The notes below the pieces were generated by a model. The model worked only from the letters and a program-made list of their open reading frames with translations. It had not been told where the DNA came from and ran no database searches. A program made the translations under genes and the position numbers. Of a stretch of DNA of 64,000 nt, positions 46,396 through 57,770 are shown one piece after another. Source of the DNA: Ectobius pallidus (lineage: Eukaryota; Arthropoda; Insecta; Blattodea; Ectobiidae). The number at the start of each line of letters is the position of its first letter. The stretch's first letter is position 1. Where the stretch lies: the NCBI GenBank assembly GCA_964059195.1, contig CAXKWD010000011.1, positions 29,309,066 to 29,373,065 of the forward strand. Reading direction: 5' to 3'.

Positions 46396-46561
46396 ATTCA
46401 ATGATTGTGCCTAGTAGAGTCGGGACAAATAGTTGGATAACGGTTAACTGTACTGACAATTAATTGCAGAGGAGATAAAACAGTTAATTGTTAATACGAC
46501 ACATAGTTCATTGGATATTATTTGCAGTTATATGGATGCAGTATTTCCATAATGATAAATT

Positions 46562-47185
46562 TAGAGACCGGATTTTAAAGGGACTTCCTTTTTTTATATT
46601 TCATCACAAAACGTGATAAAATTGAACAGGTCATTACTGAGTAAGTTTTAACTGCAAATGACCTGGTTTTAACGTCCCTTTTTTTCCTTTTTTAGGAACT
46701 TTCCCTTTCCAGTACCTTTTTTGCTAATTTATTTTGAAAAATTCGTAAATTACTCAGTATTTGGTAATATGAAAACATTAAAAATTGTTTTAACTGATTC
46801 ACCATTGAAAAAATAATTCCTCCCAGCAGAATAAAGCGTTGCAGGGAAATCACAGGCTTGCCATTGCCAAAGTTTCCCAATATAACAAGGTGGGGAACGT
46901 GGATTTCGTGTGATATTTTCCTCTGTGAGAATTTCAACAAGATCAAAAAATTTCTACAGCCATTAGCTGTTACAGAATCAGCAGCTGTAGAGCAAGCAAA
47001 GGCTTTACATAAAACAAACATGTATCTCTCTGTTGAATTTTTACGCTCTCTTACTTTTATATCCCTTTTTCCTACCTTTTTTTGGCAATAATTTTCCCTT
47101 TTTTCCCCCACCTTTTTTTGGCAATAATTTTCCCCTTTTTCGTCCTTTTATGGGTGAAAATTTTCCCTTTAAAATCCGGTCTCTA
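46562..47185. mobile_element. Non-autonomous hAT element with perfect 22-bp TIRs, 624 bp
   Basis: Left TAGAGACCGGATTTTAAAGG(GA) and right (TC)CCTTTAAAATCCGGTCTCTA are exact inverted copies. The TAGAG..CTCTA tips fit hAT. The flanks are similar (AATGATAAATT and ATGATAATAAC, sharing ATGATAA), so the 8-bp duplication is imperfect. Near the right end TTTTTTGGCAATAATTTTCC is repeated in tandem. The inside still encodes part of a transposase (46831-47091). Confidence 0.85.
46831..47091 (+). pseudogene. hAT transposase, internal fragment
   Basis: One plus frame reads EITGLPLPKFPNITRWGTWI, then CENFNKIKKFLQPL and ESAAVEQAKAL. A P-x-x-x-T-R-W-x-T-W motif followed by a helical stretch with N-F-x-K-I-K is known to me from a hAT subgroup in insects. 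The frame opens without a methionine and is bounded on both sides by non-coding repeats, so most of the transposase (catalytic core and dimerisation region) has been deleted. The longer minus-strand frame over the same place (46692-47111) is its shadow. Confidence 0.7.
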
Positions 47186-48570
47186 ATGATAATAACACTT
47201 ATACACGCCCCAGAAGCAGCCGCATCCACTGTAAAATATGACGAAATGTTTTCGACAACGTTCTTGCACTAGATCGGATGGTTCAGGCTGTACTTACCAT
47301 GAATTAAACTCTCTTACCAGTTAATTGGATAACTACAAATAAGTGTACTGGTTAAAATGATGTCATTATCCAGTTATCTGGTTAAATGTTACCTTGTTAA
47401 TTGGAAGAAAGATAATGGTAATTTGAGCAATTATTTGTTCTGATATCGAACTAAATTCTATGTGGATATTCTCAGCTCCAATGTTAGCCTAGTAGTTAGG
47501 CATTTCGAAATGCAGGGTAGGTATGTGTCATGTTATATTGGACTTAAGTGGCTTATAATGAATAATTACCGGCCGTGGGAGTGTGTGTGATAGCCACAAG
47601 CCGCCAAATGTTCGTTAAACAGGGTCACAATAAAAATCATTCAAGGTCTGGAATCTTTTAAGATAAATTCCATATTCCTCGTTCGCTTCTGTTACTTTTG
47701 TGAACACTAACTAACTAACTAACTAGAACACGCTTGTATTTCAACATTTCTTCTACATATTTCATTGTTCTGTTTTTCATAGAATCCCAATAAAAAACTT
47801 TCTTCCGGTACCAAAAACAGACTTTTCCCCCCACAAATACAATGAAGAATGTCCAAGTTAAATGAACAAATCAAGTCTACATGACCCCGACTTAAAAGAA
47901 AAATAGACTGTTCCATAGGACATATACCCTAATATAAAATATGTTACCAAAGCTTAGAAAACAGCAATACAGAAATGTGTTTACGAAATTTTATGAACTA
48001 AATTTTCAAGTCTATGTTGTAGTTTGTAAGGCAAAGCTTAGCAGAGCAGATGCAGACAGTGTTTTCCTACCTTAACCATAGCCGAGGTGACTGTAGTGTT
48101 CCACAAACACACACAGACTGGCGAACCCCTCAGCCCCTGTCCATTCCATCCCTTGCTTATAAGCAAGAATGTAAACACAACAGCTCGCAGGAGCGCTCGG
48201 GACACATCACCCCCCTGCACGCTCTCGCCCCCCCCCACCCCACCTAACCAACTTTGTACAGACAGCAAAGCTTTCTTACTATAATGTGCTTTTTATCGAT
48301 TCCACATCTATGTACTATGCTTTATTTCTTTCAATTTATTAAACAAAGCTACTCTGCTGTTTTTTTTCCGTGTGTATGTAAATGATACGGAATTAACGGT
48401 ACTTAAACTCATTCCCTTCCCAGGTTCGTTGTTATACATTTAACTACCAGGGGGATGAACAGAGTAGCCTATAAACAAACAAAAAATGCTGATGTTCTTG
48501 CTATTGCAATCGTTCTACTGGCCTCTATAAATACGATATGGGCCTATAAGGTGATTCATGATTTTTTTAA
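47186..48570. other. No gene recognised
   Basis: Short frames. 48090-48245 is GC-richer with a (C)n run (48228-48237) but shows no motif. Confidence 0.4.
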
Positions 48571-48574
48571 GTAC

Positions 48575-48812
48575 TGACTGAAACACCCGAGGGAAAAGAC
48601 CACTTGGAAATCTAGACATAGGTGGGAGGACAATATTAGGATAGATTTAAGAGAAGTGGGATTTACGAGGGATGATTGAATGTAGTTAACACAGAATAGG
48701 GTTGAATGGCGGGCTTAGGTAAGCGCGGCAATGAACCTTCGGGTTCCATAAAAACAGATAATATTCCTTTAGCTTGCTGTTGAATTGTCTATTGCCATTG
48801 AGTAAGTATTAT
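48575..48812 (+). pseudogene. RTE-like LINE, 3' end fragment
   Basis: The plus frame reads RHRWEDNIRIDLREVGFTRD, then after stops LTQNRVEWRA. That is the conserved C-terminal end of a large insect endonuclease/reverse-transcriptase LINE family. After the coding end come GGCAATGAACCTTCGGGTTC and ATTGTCTATTGCCATTGAGT, matching the tails at 19475 and 27438. The tail ends AAGTATTATCGG. The copy is heavily 5'-truncated and carries two stops. Confidence 0.85.
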
Positions 48813-49195
48813 CGGAAATGACAGCTGATATTTTCAACTAAATTATATCACAAGTCCTATTCCCAACGGATATAGAATTAGCACTATAAACTTTTAATTT
48901 GGTTCATAATTTGAAAAATGCTGTAGTCTAATCAAGTCGAAATATAATTTTACATCACATAAATTATACAGCTCCATTTACTGTATCAAAACAGTGGAAT
49001 TAAGAGGTATTTTCAACTATGCGTCCATCGGCTACAATGCAGCGAGTCACATGTGAGGGAACCAAGCTTCAGCTAATGCTCCTTTCTTCTTGATAAACCG
49101 TGACAGGAGATGCACTCTCATACTACTATGACGTAATAATGTTGATTTATTATTACTGTATACCTTATACTGGGAACCTAGGTATATAGGGAATG
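48813..49195. other. No gene recognised
   Basis: AT-rich, short frames. Confidence 0.4.
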
Positions 49196-49197
49196 TA

Positions 49198-49445
49198 CAG
49201 GTAGGGAAAAAAACGGACCGACTAAAATATCTAAGTTGCCGATATGAGCCACTGCGCATGCCTAGCGGCATTCACAGGATAGCAGGGAATGTATTGAATT
49301 TTTTCTAGTGTTGACTGTTGACTTATTTCACGTAATTTGCATTGCTTGTGAAAACAAACGTTTCCGTTACATCTCTTACATTTATTTACGTATCACAAGG
49401 CTCTGAAATCAGCTACAAGAGTCGGTCCGCTTTTTTCCCTACCTG
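49198..49445. mobile_element. MITE with TA duplication, 248 bp
   Basis: CAGGTAGGGAAAAAAACGGA at the left and the inverse, TCCGCTTTTTTCCCTACCTG, at the right. GACCGACT/AGTCGGTC extends the ends. TA lies on both sides (49196-49197 and 49446-49447). Non-coding. Confidence 0.9.
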
Positions 49446-49449
49446 TACA

Positions 49450-50087
49450 TATTAAAGCTATACAGAAACAAGATAAAGAACTAGAATTACGAAGTAACCT
49501 ATTTTTTATTTTAGAATAAACACTATTTACAAACAAAATAATTGTAGCTTTATTCATATGCTTGAAATATTCAATGCCATTGAAGAAACAGAGAATACAA
49601 ATAATGTAGAGCTGCACGTAAGTACACGAACAGGGGTCTAGTATTTTATTCATCTAGGGAGCATGGAGGTTGAAGATTTAAAATAGCTGAACGTACGTAG
49701 TTTTGTCTTAAGTCTGCATATCTGCACACTGCCTAATACGAATGACTGAATACAGAAAATCACGTAATGACCACAAGGATTCTGGAATCGTGGTAGTGTC
49801 GTAGGGAAGTGGTCGTAGAATTACTCTTTCCACGGCGAATCTCTTGGATTAGACCCAAATAGTTGACTAGGCAGAGCCAAGCTATCACCATTGTCCACGC
49901 GACCCTTAACATTAACTTTTTCTCCATCTGATGTGTCTGCAAAAATGGAATGGATGGTACGGCTACAATGTTACACCGTGTACAGTCACTTCAAATAAGA
50001 AAAGAAATGCTTGGATCAACTGCAATGTATCTAACACCTTCTACAGTATCTTCAATTAGAAACTAATGTAGAATATTTAACTACAGC
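49450..50087. other. No gene recognised
   Basis: Short frames, no repeats noted. Confidence 0.4.
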
Positions 50088-50484
50088 ATAATCAACAGGG
50101 CCCGGATTTTGATGACATGTCATCTTTTAACTGGAACATCATGGGCATTGCCCAGTGGTGCAGATATTCTGATCATGACCCCTACATTATAAAAATGGTA
50201 ATTTTAAGGGTCATTTCCCCCGTATTTTATTTTTCGAATGTAATGTCATTATTTGGTCATTTTTTGTATTTTACGGTCTTTTTATCCACATTTCATATTT
50301 TTAGGATTTTTTTTGTTAATATAAAGACATTATTTTTTCATTTTGTGTTGTTTATTGCATTTTATTAAGTCTTTGTGCATTGACTTACATTGAATATTAT
50401 CGGAACTCTAAAAAGCATAAATAAATAATCTTGTTATAATTTTAATTTGGATACAGAAAGGCGGTGTCTGCTGTTTGAATTTAA

Positions 50485-52605
50485 TAGTAGGCCTATGTGA
50501 TCGATTTCGTGGGCCGTATATCAGCTACCAAAAGAATTACTAAGAATATTGAAATATCAATCTCAATATCAAGTAAATTGAAAAATTCAAAGTTCAAAGT
50601 AGCAAGAAGTAATGTATAATTGTTAGCACTCTGGACATTCATAAAGCGGTAACTGATAAACAGTGCTCACGAAGTCGGGGAATGATGGTTGTAGTTTTCG
50701 CCCAAGTTGGGGCTTCAGTTTCAGTAGAAAAAATAGGGTACAAATTCATAATATTTAATTGAAAATTAAATTTAGTCTTTAAAAATGCAAAAATTAAATA
50801 TTGCTCTAGGCCTATACTTAAAATAAGTAAAACAAAATATTCTACATGTTCTAGTCTCAGAAGAGAAACAATACAAAGTTACTCTCAAAGGTTACAAAAG
50901 TTTAATTTATCAATATTGTGAATTAACTTTTATTTTAAGTGCAATTGAAATCTGATTAGAGTCAGAACTGATTTTTTTTCCAATTTTCTAATTTCTCTTA
51001 AGTAATTGGAAAAAATATTAACTAAATTCTCTCTTCGTTTCTTAAGCACATAAGACTTATCGGTAATCCCGATTAATGTTGTAAGTCTGTATAGAAAAAA
51101 TATGTATATATACTTCTTTCTTATATACAAAAAAACTAAGTTCTAGGCCTGTAAAAGTCTTTCTAGAAGGCCGTTATAGACAAAAGTAATGTGTGATGGA
51201 GATAGACTTGATTGAAGTACATAGGCTATCTTAATAGAACAAATAAATACGGGGTTTGGCCCCGGTCTCACCAAATAAGTTGCTGGTCCATTCACAAATT
51301 TCACACTTTATGTTGAGCGTTTCTTTCTTCATCCGATGACGTCACTGCTAGCTGGCGATACCACGGAATTCCCTCGTTGTGCAACCCTGAATATTCATGG
51401 ACGGCTGCATACATTAATATAGACACAATTCTTGAAATCTGACCGCTAGCTTTGTAGGTTCTGTTGTACAGTTTTGAAGTAATAGTTGAAAAGCTCACTG
51501 AAGACAATATGCACTGTTCAAAACCATAGGTAGAAATTTTACTTGTACAAAGTTAAGTTTCTTGAAGGCACATCAAACAATTATTGGTCACTGGTGCCCT
51601 ACACACAAAAAAGTTCGTTGAGTTGAAACATGTTAGCATTTTTAATTTAAATGCATTTTCTCAAAGTTCATTGCGTCAGAGCACGTTAAAGTTTGTCTAA
51701 CATGGTTGCCTGTGTGACGCATTTTGATAACATGACGAGCATACTAAATAACTGTATTTTCTTCGTTATTGTCTTTAATGTTTACACTGAAAAGTTACTA
51801 ATCGCCAGTACGTTAGAAAGTCACTAACATGGGTACTGATACGAAGCACTTCTGTCTGTAGTTCAACTGATTTGATGAACACAATAGTTATCGCTTCTTC
51901 ACTTTGCGTAACATAGATGCAGTTTGCACAGAAATTCACAATGCTGGCACATTAGAAGCACTAACATGGGTGCCGATGTGACTAGATTTCTTCGTTTTAG
52001 TAGATTCACTGCGATCGACCATTTTTTAAGCATGATCTTAACTTGGCGAGCACATGGCGAACACTATACTTCTCCCAGCCACTTGCTTGGGAGCTACACT
52101 GCATCATATCACGTCGAAGACTTGACGTAGAACTGAATAATGGCGAAAAGTATACTTCACCAAGCCATTTGCTTGGAATTAGACTGCACCACATCACGAG
52201 GAAGACTTGAGAAGACTGAAAAATGGCGAACATGGGCTTCTCCTTCATGCTCGAAGAGAAGCTTCCAGAACCGGAACTTCACTAATCAGTTGAGAGCTTT
52301 AATCTCAAACAAAAATTATCTTCTTATGTTTATAAGCAAGATTTGCTTTAAGAGAATATTTTAGAGTGTATATTAATCGAAGGAAAGCTTTCTGCTTATT
52401 TATTTAACTATTTAATTCTTGCTAATGAAAGCTATGAAGAAAAAAAATGTCATTTTACTACTTTGAATACATACGCAGCAAGCCATCTTTGATGACGTGC
52501 GCACCAGGCGAATCTAGTAGAAAATCTCCTCGAATAATATTTCACAAATTTAACTAAATAATTAAAATTGATATTTTTACTACTATCCGTTCACGTGCGT
52601 GAACA
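50485..52605. other. Unmatched 2.1-kb interior of the hAT element
   Basis: The short relative reads TTGTTGTTTACATTTAACCG then TATGTACCAATC. In this copy CTGTTTGAATTTAA is followed by unrelated DNA, and AGTATGTACCAATTAACTG resumes 2.1 kb later. The interior has only short frames (up to 80 codons). It contains imperfect tandem duplications, listed separately. It could be the non-coding remains of an autonomous ancestor or captured DNA. Confidence 0.6.
51810..52235 (+). repeat. Two imperfect tandem duplications
   Basis: First pair: TCACTAACATGGGTACTGAT (51822) against GCACTAACATGGGTGCCGAT (51957). Second pair: CCACTTGCTTGGGAGCTACA..AATGGCGAA (52079-52146) against CCATTTGCTTGGAATTAGAC..AATGGCGAA (52166-52230), with CATCATATCACGTCGAAGAC matching CACCACATCACGAGGAAGAC. 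Confidence 0.75.
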
Positions 52606-52810
52606 GTATGTACCAATTAACTGATTACAAGCCTAAATTAGGTCAATAACGTGAATGCAAAATAGAAATCTGATGAATGAACGTATTTTCATACAAATTT
52701 TAGGTTATTTTTTATACCTTGTTGGGTCATTATTTGTATTTTTACAGTCATTTTACAGCTCATTTTTAAAAGTATTTTTAGGTCATCAAAATCCGGGCCT
52801 TGGTAATCAA

Positions 52811-53530
52811 GATAAAGTCTATCTGCGAAAGAAGGACTTTAGAAGGGAGGAGGGGTAGGTATTGTCCACTCGTGCTTAGAATCTATCCTAAAATCAACAA
52901 AAACACTCTTGCGAATGTCTCACAATTTTAGCCTATACGCCAGGTAATTGTTATGGTATACTGTAATCATAAACCCTAGAAATCGCAAGGAGAGGGCTCA
53001 GAGGCTCATATTTTTAAATTTTTTCATAATTTATCATATAAATTAAATATCTAGAATAAAAATATGACAAAATCACATACTGCTGTGGAAATACGGATAA
53101 AGCTCTAAAATATTTTAATACAATAATAAAAAAGGATAAAATTTGTTATGGACCTGAAAGGATCATTTCTTGGTAATATAAGGGAGCAAACAATTTATAT
53201 CTTTTTCTTGATCCATTATTATTTCAAAACAATTATAAAACATCAATTAAAATTTTTATGTGTCACTGACTGATTTCTAACAAACCCCACATTTTATATT
53301 AACAATTAATAACTACAATAAAAACTAATTTCAATACATAATATTAATATATTTTACATGTTAGGCCCAGAGACCCCCTTTTTCGTGAAGTACGTAAAAA
53401 TGGTTTGGTATTAGGCTTACTATGGTCTCTCAATCTCCTTCTCTTTCTGTATCATTATCAAAGTTATTTTTTTGCTACAACAACAACAACAAAAACTCTA
53501 TTTAATCACCTCATAACCGCTTATGAATCC
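52811..53530. other. AT-rich, nothing recognised
   Basis: No coding or repeat signal that I can name. A (CAA)n-like run at 53478-53493. Confidence 0.4.
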
Positions 53531-53539
53531 TGTCTGTAA

Positions 53540-53690
53540 TTATTATAATATTTGTAATTTATTTGTAATTTCTTCTGTCACTGTAAGCGGATTGTATGCC
53601 TAAAAGGAACTTTTAAGTTCTACGCTTATAATCCATAAAATAAAATCAATTCAATTCAATTCAATTCAATCTCTCTCTCTCTGTTCTCGT
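53540..53690 (+). repeat. Non-LTR retroelement 3' end with (TTCAA)n tail
   Basis: GTAAGCGGATTGTATGCCTA and TTTTAAGTTCTACGCTTATA, followed by AATCCATAAAATAAAATCAA and TTCAATTCAATTCAATTCAA. A short pentamer tail of this kind is common at non-LTR 3' ends. A (TC)n run follows. The family is unassigned and no coding part is near. Confidence 0.6.
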
Positions 53691-54437
53691 TTTCTTAACA
53701 TATCACGTTGTAGGGACGTTTATACGGCCCACGCCGCCTGGGTCTTAGAGGATCTGATTATTACGGTCAACTAAATTAATATTATTGATTTCAATATTAT
53801 TATTGCTATTATTATTAGGCCAGCCAAAAAGTATTTCTGACTTAATAACTGTTGTCCCATCGTGCATGGATGGCCATGAACTCAAAGTTATGAACCTATA
53901 AAGCACTCTACCTCTTAGGGTTCTTCATCTGTAAATTTTCCTTGCCTGAAATTGCTTGCCCTTGTCCGCGTATGATAAAAAATTAACATCTCCGTGGCCA
54001 TGTTTGTCTCCTCTGAGTGTAAATATAGGATGACGACGTACCAGGAAGAAGCCTACAAGTCCATAAACACAGGATAAACAACATTATGTTGTTTAATCAG
54101 AGGCGAGAGATGGCTGAGAAACCAAAATAGTATGTGGGCGTTTCTTTGTGTGGAAATGTTTGCACAGAGTTGGGCTCCCCGGTCGACACTGAGGCCTATG
54201 GATGTCGTGAAGGTTGTGACATATTTATATATATAAATAATTAAAGAATGGTTGGAGAGGGAAGGACGGGGAAAGCACGTAGCGCAATGCAACTACTATG
54301 TCGATATAATGCATATCCATAGAAGAACTCCGGGGATTTGAAGTTAAATATTGTAATGAAATAAAACAAATTGAGAATAATCTTTTATGCATGGCTTGAA
54401 CGGCAGTATTGTCAAGTTTTTTATTATTTTTTAAAAC
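53691..54437. other. No gene recognised
   Basis: Short frames only. Confidence 0.4.
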
Positions 54438-54690
54438 AATTTAGTGCATTTCAATACGTGCCTCATTTGTAGCACGCCATAGACTATATCCAAGCGGTAA
54501 TCGCCCTCCTGCCATGTCCTGGCCAGCATGTATGGGTTGATCATTGCCACAGAAGCGCCAATCATTTGCCGTTGATGGTTTAAGTCTTGAATCTTCTCCG
54601 CATGAACAAAGTTCTTTACATGTTACCAAAAGAAGAAGTATAAGGGAGTGAGATTGGGATTCTAGAAGGCCAAGGAATCAACCCACCAAT
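54438..54690 (-). pseudogene. DDE transposase C-terminal fragment (Tc1/mariner-like insect family)
   Basis: On the minus strand one frame of about 75 codons reads NPNLTPLYFFFW, a stop, then HVKNFVHAEKIQDLNHQRQM and MLARTWQEGDYRLDIV. The start matches the 'SPDLTPLDFFLWGHVK' pattern around the third catalytic aspartate in a common insect DDE transposase group. The acidic residue is now Y (PLY for PLD) and G of WG is a stop, so the copy is dead. The 'MLARTWQExxYRLD' part is the usual C-terminal helix. No TIRs were found. Confidence 0.8.
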
Positions 54691-54776
54691 TCAATTTAAA
54701 TCCTTATAGGTCTACCCTTAAATACGCAACCGCGAGTTTAAAACTTTCACGAATTTTATATTAACATACTCTACAG

Positions 54777-55226
54777 CAGCGTTCCTCAACCTATGGTCCG
54801 CGGACCACTGGTGGTCCGCGACGATGGTGCAGATGGTCCGCAGACATAATTAAGATGACTTAATGTATCTGCTGATCTTCGACTCAATTTGACTAATATT
54901 GAGCCAGATATCCAGGTACTCTGCAAGAGGCGACAAGCTCAACCGTCTCATTAAAAGTAATAACATAATTCCTAATTATATTATCAAATTGGTAATAAAT
55001 ATTAAACTGTCAATAGTTTACTTCCAATTCAATAACTGTGTTTCCATTGAATTAAAAAAATGTATTTAGATTTATTTCGTCATAATGACCTATAATTAAC
55101 ACCCCAAATATTAAGAATATAGGTCTACATATAGCCTACTTTTATAAATGGAAGTAAAATTAGGGGTCCGTAATTTTTTTTAGATATTTTAGTGGTCCTC
55201 GGGTTCAAAAAGGTTGAGAAACGCTG
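54777..55226. mobile_element. hAT MITE of the CAGTGTTTCTCAACC type, 450 bp, 8-bp TSD
   Basis: CAGCGTTCCTCAACCTATGG at the left and AAAGGTTGAGAAACGCTG at the right, with identical CTCTACAG on both sides (54769-54776 and 55227-55234). Subterminal GGTCCGCGGACCACTGGTGG and ATGGTGCAGATGGTCCGC match 17477-17744 in inverse orientation. About 180 bases longer than that copy in the middle. Confidence 0.95.
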
Positions 55227-55234
55227 CTCTACAG

Positions 55235-56154
55235 GAATTACTGTTCGTTCTGTGCAAAGTATTTCATTCTCATTCTTCATTCTCATTCTTAATTTATACG
55301 TCTGCATTTAGCCTATTGTTGAGAGGAGACTAATACAAATCCGCTGTGTATAGTCGATGCTCATGTTTTCTAGAGACTTCTGCAATGATTGGTTATTTTG
55401 AGACGGAGTCCGCTTGTTATCACTTCGATTTGTATTTTTCAGCCATGTCGTTTTCGTTTGCGTTTGGATAGTAAGTTACAATTTCAGCGATTTCGGCGAT
55501 GCGTAAATTCGGCAAGCGCTTCAAATCCGGGCGTGATCGCATCCCATGTTTGCTATACTTATGTTTATTGAATTCTATTGATTCTGACAATTTGATCAAT
55601 TCGATATGAAGGGTTTGTCATAAGTGTCCACTGGCATGGAAACTGGGCCCATGCTAGCTATCAAATTTAGCTTTTATTAGCTAAGAAACGCTGTGTTTAT
55701 TCGCTCAGATGGGAGTGGTGTAACATCACGGGGGAAAATTAATCAGTAATTGTTATTTGGTATAAATAATTTCGTAAAAGATTAATTACATTATCTAGTT
55801 AACTTTATATTGTCAGATCTTATTATTTTAACTATGTAGCTCGTGTGTTTTTCTTTAGATTTGGACGAATTAAGAGTAAGAATGAGTTTCAAATCAGCCA
55901 ATCACAGACCATATTCACTCAATATTTATCGAATTCGCTTTATCACATCCTACAGAGGTGATAAAGGCACGTCCCCATTTCTTTACATTCAAATCAGGTC
56001 AGAGGCACTGTAGTCAGTGACTTATGCATGTCACCAATGTCTCGGTACGTTAAGAATAATTCTGAAAATACAATGAATATTACGTTCAGGAATCAGCGCT
56101 ATAATACTTTACGAGAACGTATTCCATACTTCAGCAATGTTGGCATTTAATATT
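55235..56154. other. No gene recognised; one CpG-rich patch
   Basis: 55385-55560 keeps many CG dinucleotides and gives a 60-codon plus frame. TTTTTCAGCCATGTCG resembles a splice acceptor before ATG, but the frame has no known motif. Confidence 0.35.
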
Positions 56155-56162
56155 GTAATCAC

Positions 56163-56750
56163 CAGGACCCGGATATTGATGACCTAAAAATACTTAGGGC
56201 CTACAAAATGAGCTATAAAATGACAGTAAAAATACAAAAAAAGACCCAAAAACTAAACAAAATTACGCAAAAACTTGTACGGAAATACTACTTTATTCAT
56301 CAGATTTGTGTCTATTCTAAATTTATGTTGTTCACCCAATTGTAATTAGTTGATTGGTACATACGGTTAAATGTAAACAACAAACACCAACTTTCTGGGT
56401 CCAGTTTAAATTATAACAATATTTATTTATTTAGACTTATTTAGAGTTCCGATAATATTCAATGCAAGTAAATGCGCAAAAAACTATATATCATGCGATA
56501 AACAACACAAAATAAGAAACTAATGATCTTATATTAAAAGAAGACCGTAAAATGACCCAAAAACTGACCAAATAATGACAATTATTTCTAAAAATTACCT
56601 AAAATACAAAATGGGGAAAAATGACTAAAAAATTACCTAAAAAATTACCGTTTTTATAATCTAGGAGTCATGGTCAGAATATCTGCACTAGTTGGCAACA
56701 TCCATGATGTACCAGCTAAAAGATGACATGTCATCAAAATCCGGGCCCTG
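56163..56750. mobile_element. hAT MITE of the CAGGGCCCGG family, 588 bp, 8-bp TSD
   Basis: CAGGACCCGGATATTGATGA at the left and TCATCAAAATCCGGGCCCTG at the right, flanked by exact GTAATCAC (56155-56162 and 56751-56758). The inner end AAAGATGACATGTCATCA is itself a palindrome and is shared with 50096-52802. Non-coding. Confidence 0.95.
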
Positions 56751-56871
56751 GTAATCACTTAGTGTAAAAATTATATATGAATTCCTGTTTCTTTTTAAGA
56801 GGTAATTATTTCGACACATATTACAAAAGTCTAAAGGTTTTTTGGAAACACTTCTCCCAATAAATTCTCTG

Positions 56872-56979
56872 AAGTGGTTGAAATCGCAGGCAGCGGATTT
56901 CTACAGAGAGGGTATCGAAAAGCTTGTCCCACGCTATGATAAAAGCCTTAATCTGAATGGCGAGTTTGAAGAAAAACAG
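56872..56979 (+). pseudogene. Mariner-type transposase, C-terminal fragment
   Basis: The plus frame reads KWLKSQAADFYREGIEKLVP, then RYDKSLNLNGEFEEK. It corresponds to the last 35 or so residues of mariner transposase, where W-L-x-x-Q, F-Y-x-x-G-I-x-K-L and R-Y-x-K-C-x-x-L-x-G-x-Y-x-E-K are usual. There is no stop within it, but the C of 'KCL' is S and upstream parts are gone. It resembles the arms of the fold-back at 57771 more than the 1.5-kb relic. Confidence 0.85.
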
Positions 56980-57770
56980 CCTAAGTGTCTACCTTCAAAA
57001 TGTATGTAATAATATTTGTATTTTTCACTTTGTTTATTTTTTATTTCAAAACTTTCTGGACAGCCCTCGTAACAAATTGAGCTACAAATTATTAGAATAG
57101 CCCATAAGGCATTCGAATAAATGACAAATTTAGATCCAACTGCTTTTCTTCCATTCCAACGAAAGCCTGCTACGAAGTTTCAACAGCCCAACAACACAAA
57201 TAGCGAATCTCATACCTAAAGCCATTATATCTCTTTAGACAGCTTTTGTGATATTTTATAGACTTTCTCTTTATTCTATAGGGGAGGAGGATGTCAGCAT
57301 AGTAAAGGAAGTCGTAAAAAGAGGACCACGATGAATATAAACTTGGCATTGAAGATAATTACGATTAGTAATCTGTATTTTCATAATACAAGCGGTATTA
57401 ACGCAGAAGTAAAAATGATTATGGCAGTACTGTTGCATTTGAAGTTTACAACTTGAGATAGAGATCTGGAAGATGAGCTGTATGTGTTGCGTAAGCATTC
57501 CGAATAATTTTGTTTATTGTTCCCAGTTTCCAAGGTAAGCAAACAAACATTACTTGACACAGATGTATTCTTCAAATGTGTTTCCAACTTATAGTATTGG
57601 TTACATAGGGACTACTTATAAACTTACATAATTATGAGTATCAGTATTAACGTTTTTGCGTTTACGGCAATAATATATTATTTCTAATATTTGAATAATT
57701 ATTTTCACTATGACAATTATTGTTATTATCGTCACTATTCCTAAAGCAATAATCCTGTTTGTAATTATGC

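Larger units (their letters stand above)
50096..52802. mobile_element. hAT element of the CAGGGCCCGG family, 2.7 kb, with extra interior DNA
   Basis: The left end is CAGGGCCCGGATTTTGATGA and the right end TCATCAAAATCCGGGCCTTG. The flanks ATAATCAA (50088-50095) and GTAATCAA (52803-52810) agree at 7 of 8. Both ends match, in opposite orientation, the 588-bp relative at 56163-56750. The outer 390 and 195 bases align, but about 2.1 kb in the middle (roughly 50485-52605) have no counterpart there. No transposase motif was seen. Confidence 0.9.

Noticed and set aside
46692..47111. 139-codon minus frame, the longest in the window
   Set aside because: It is antisense to the recognisable hAT transposase segment (ITRWGTW frame) and has no similarity of its own.
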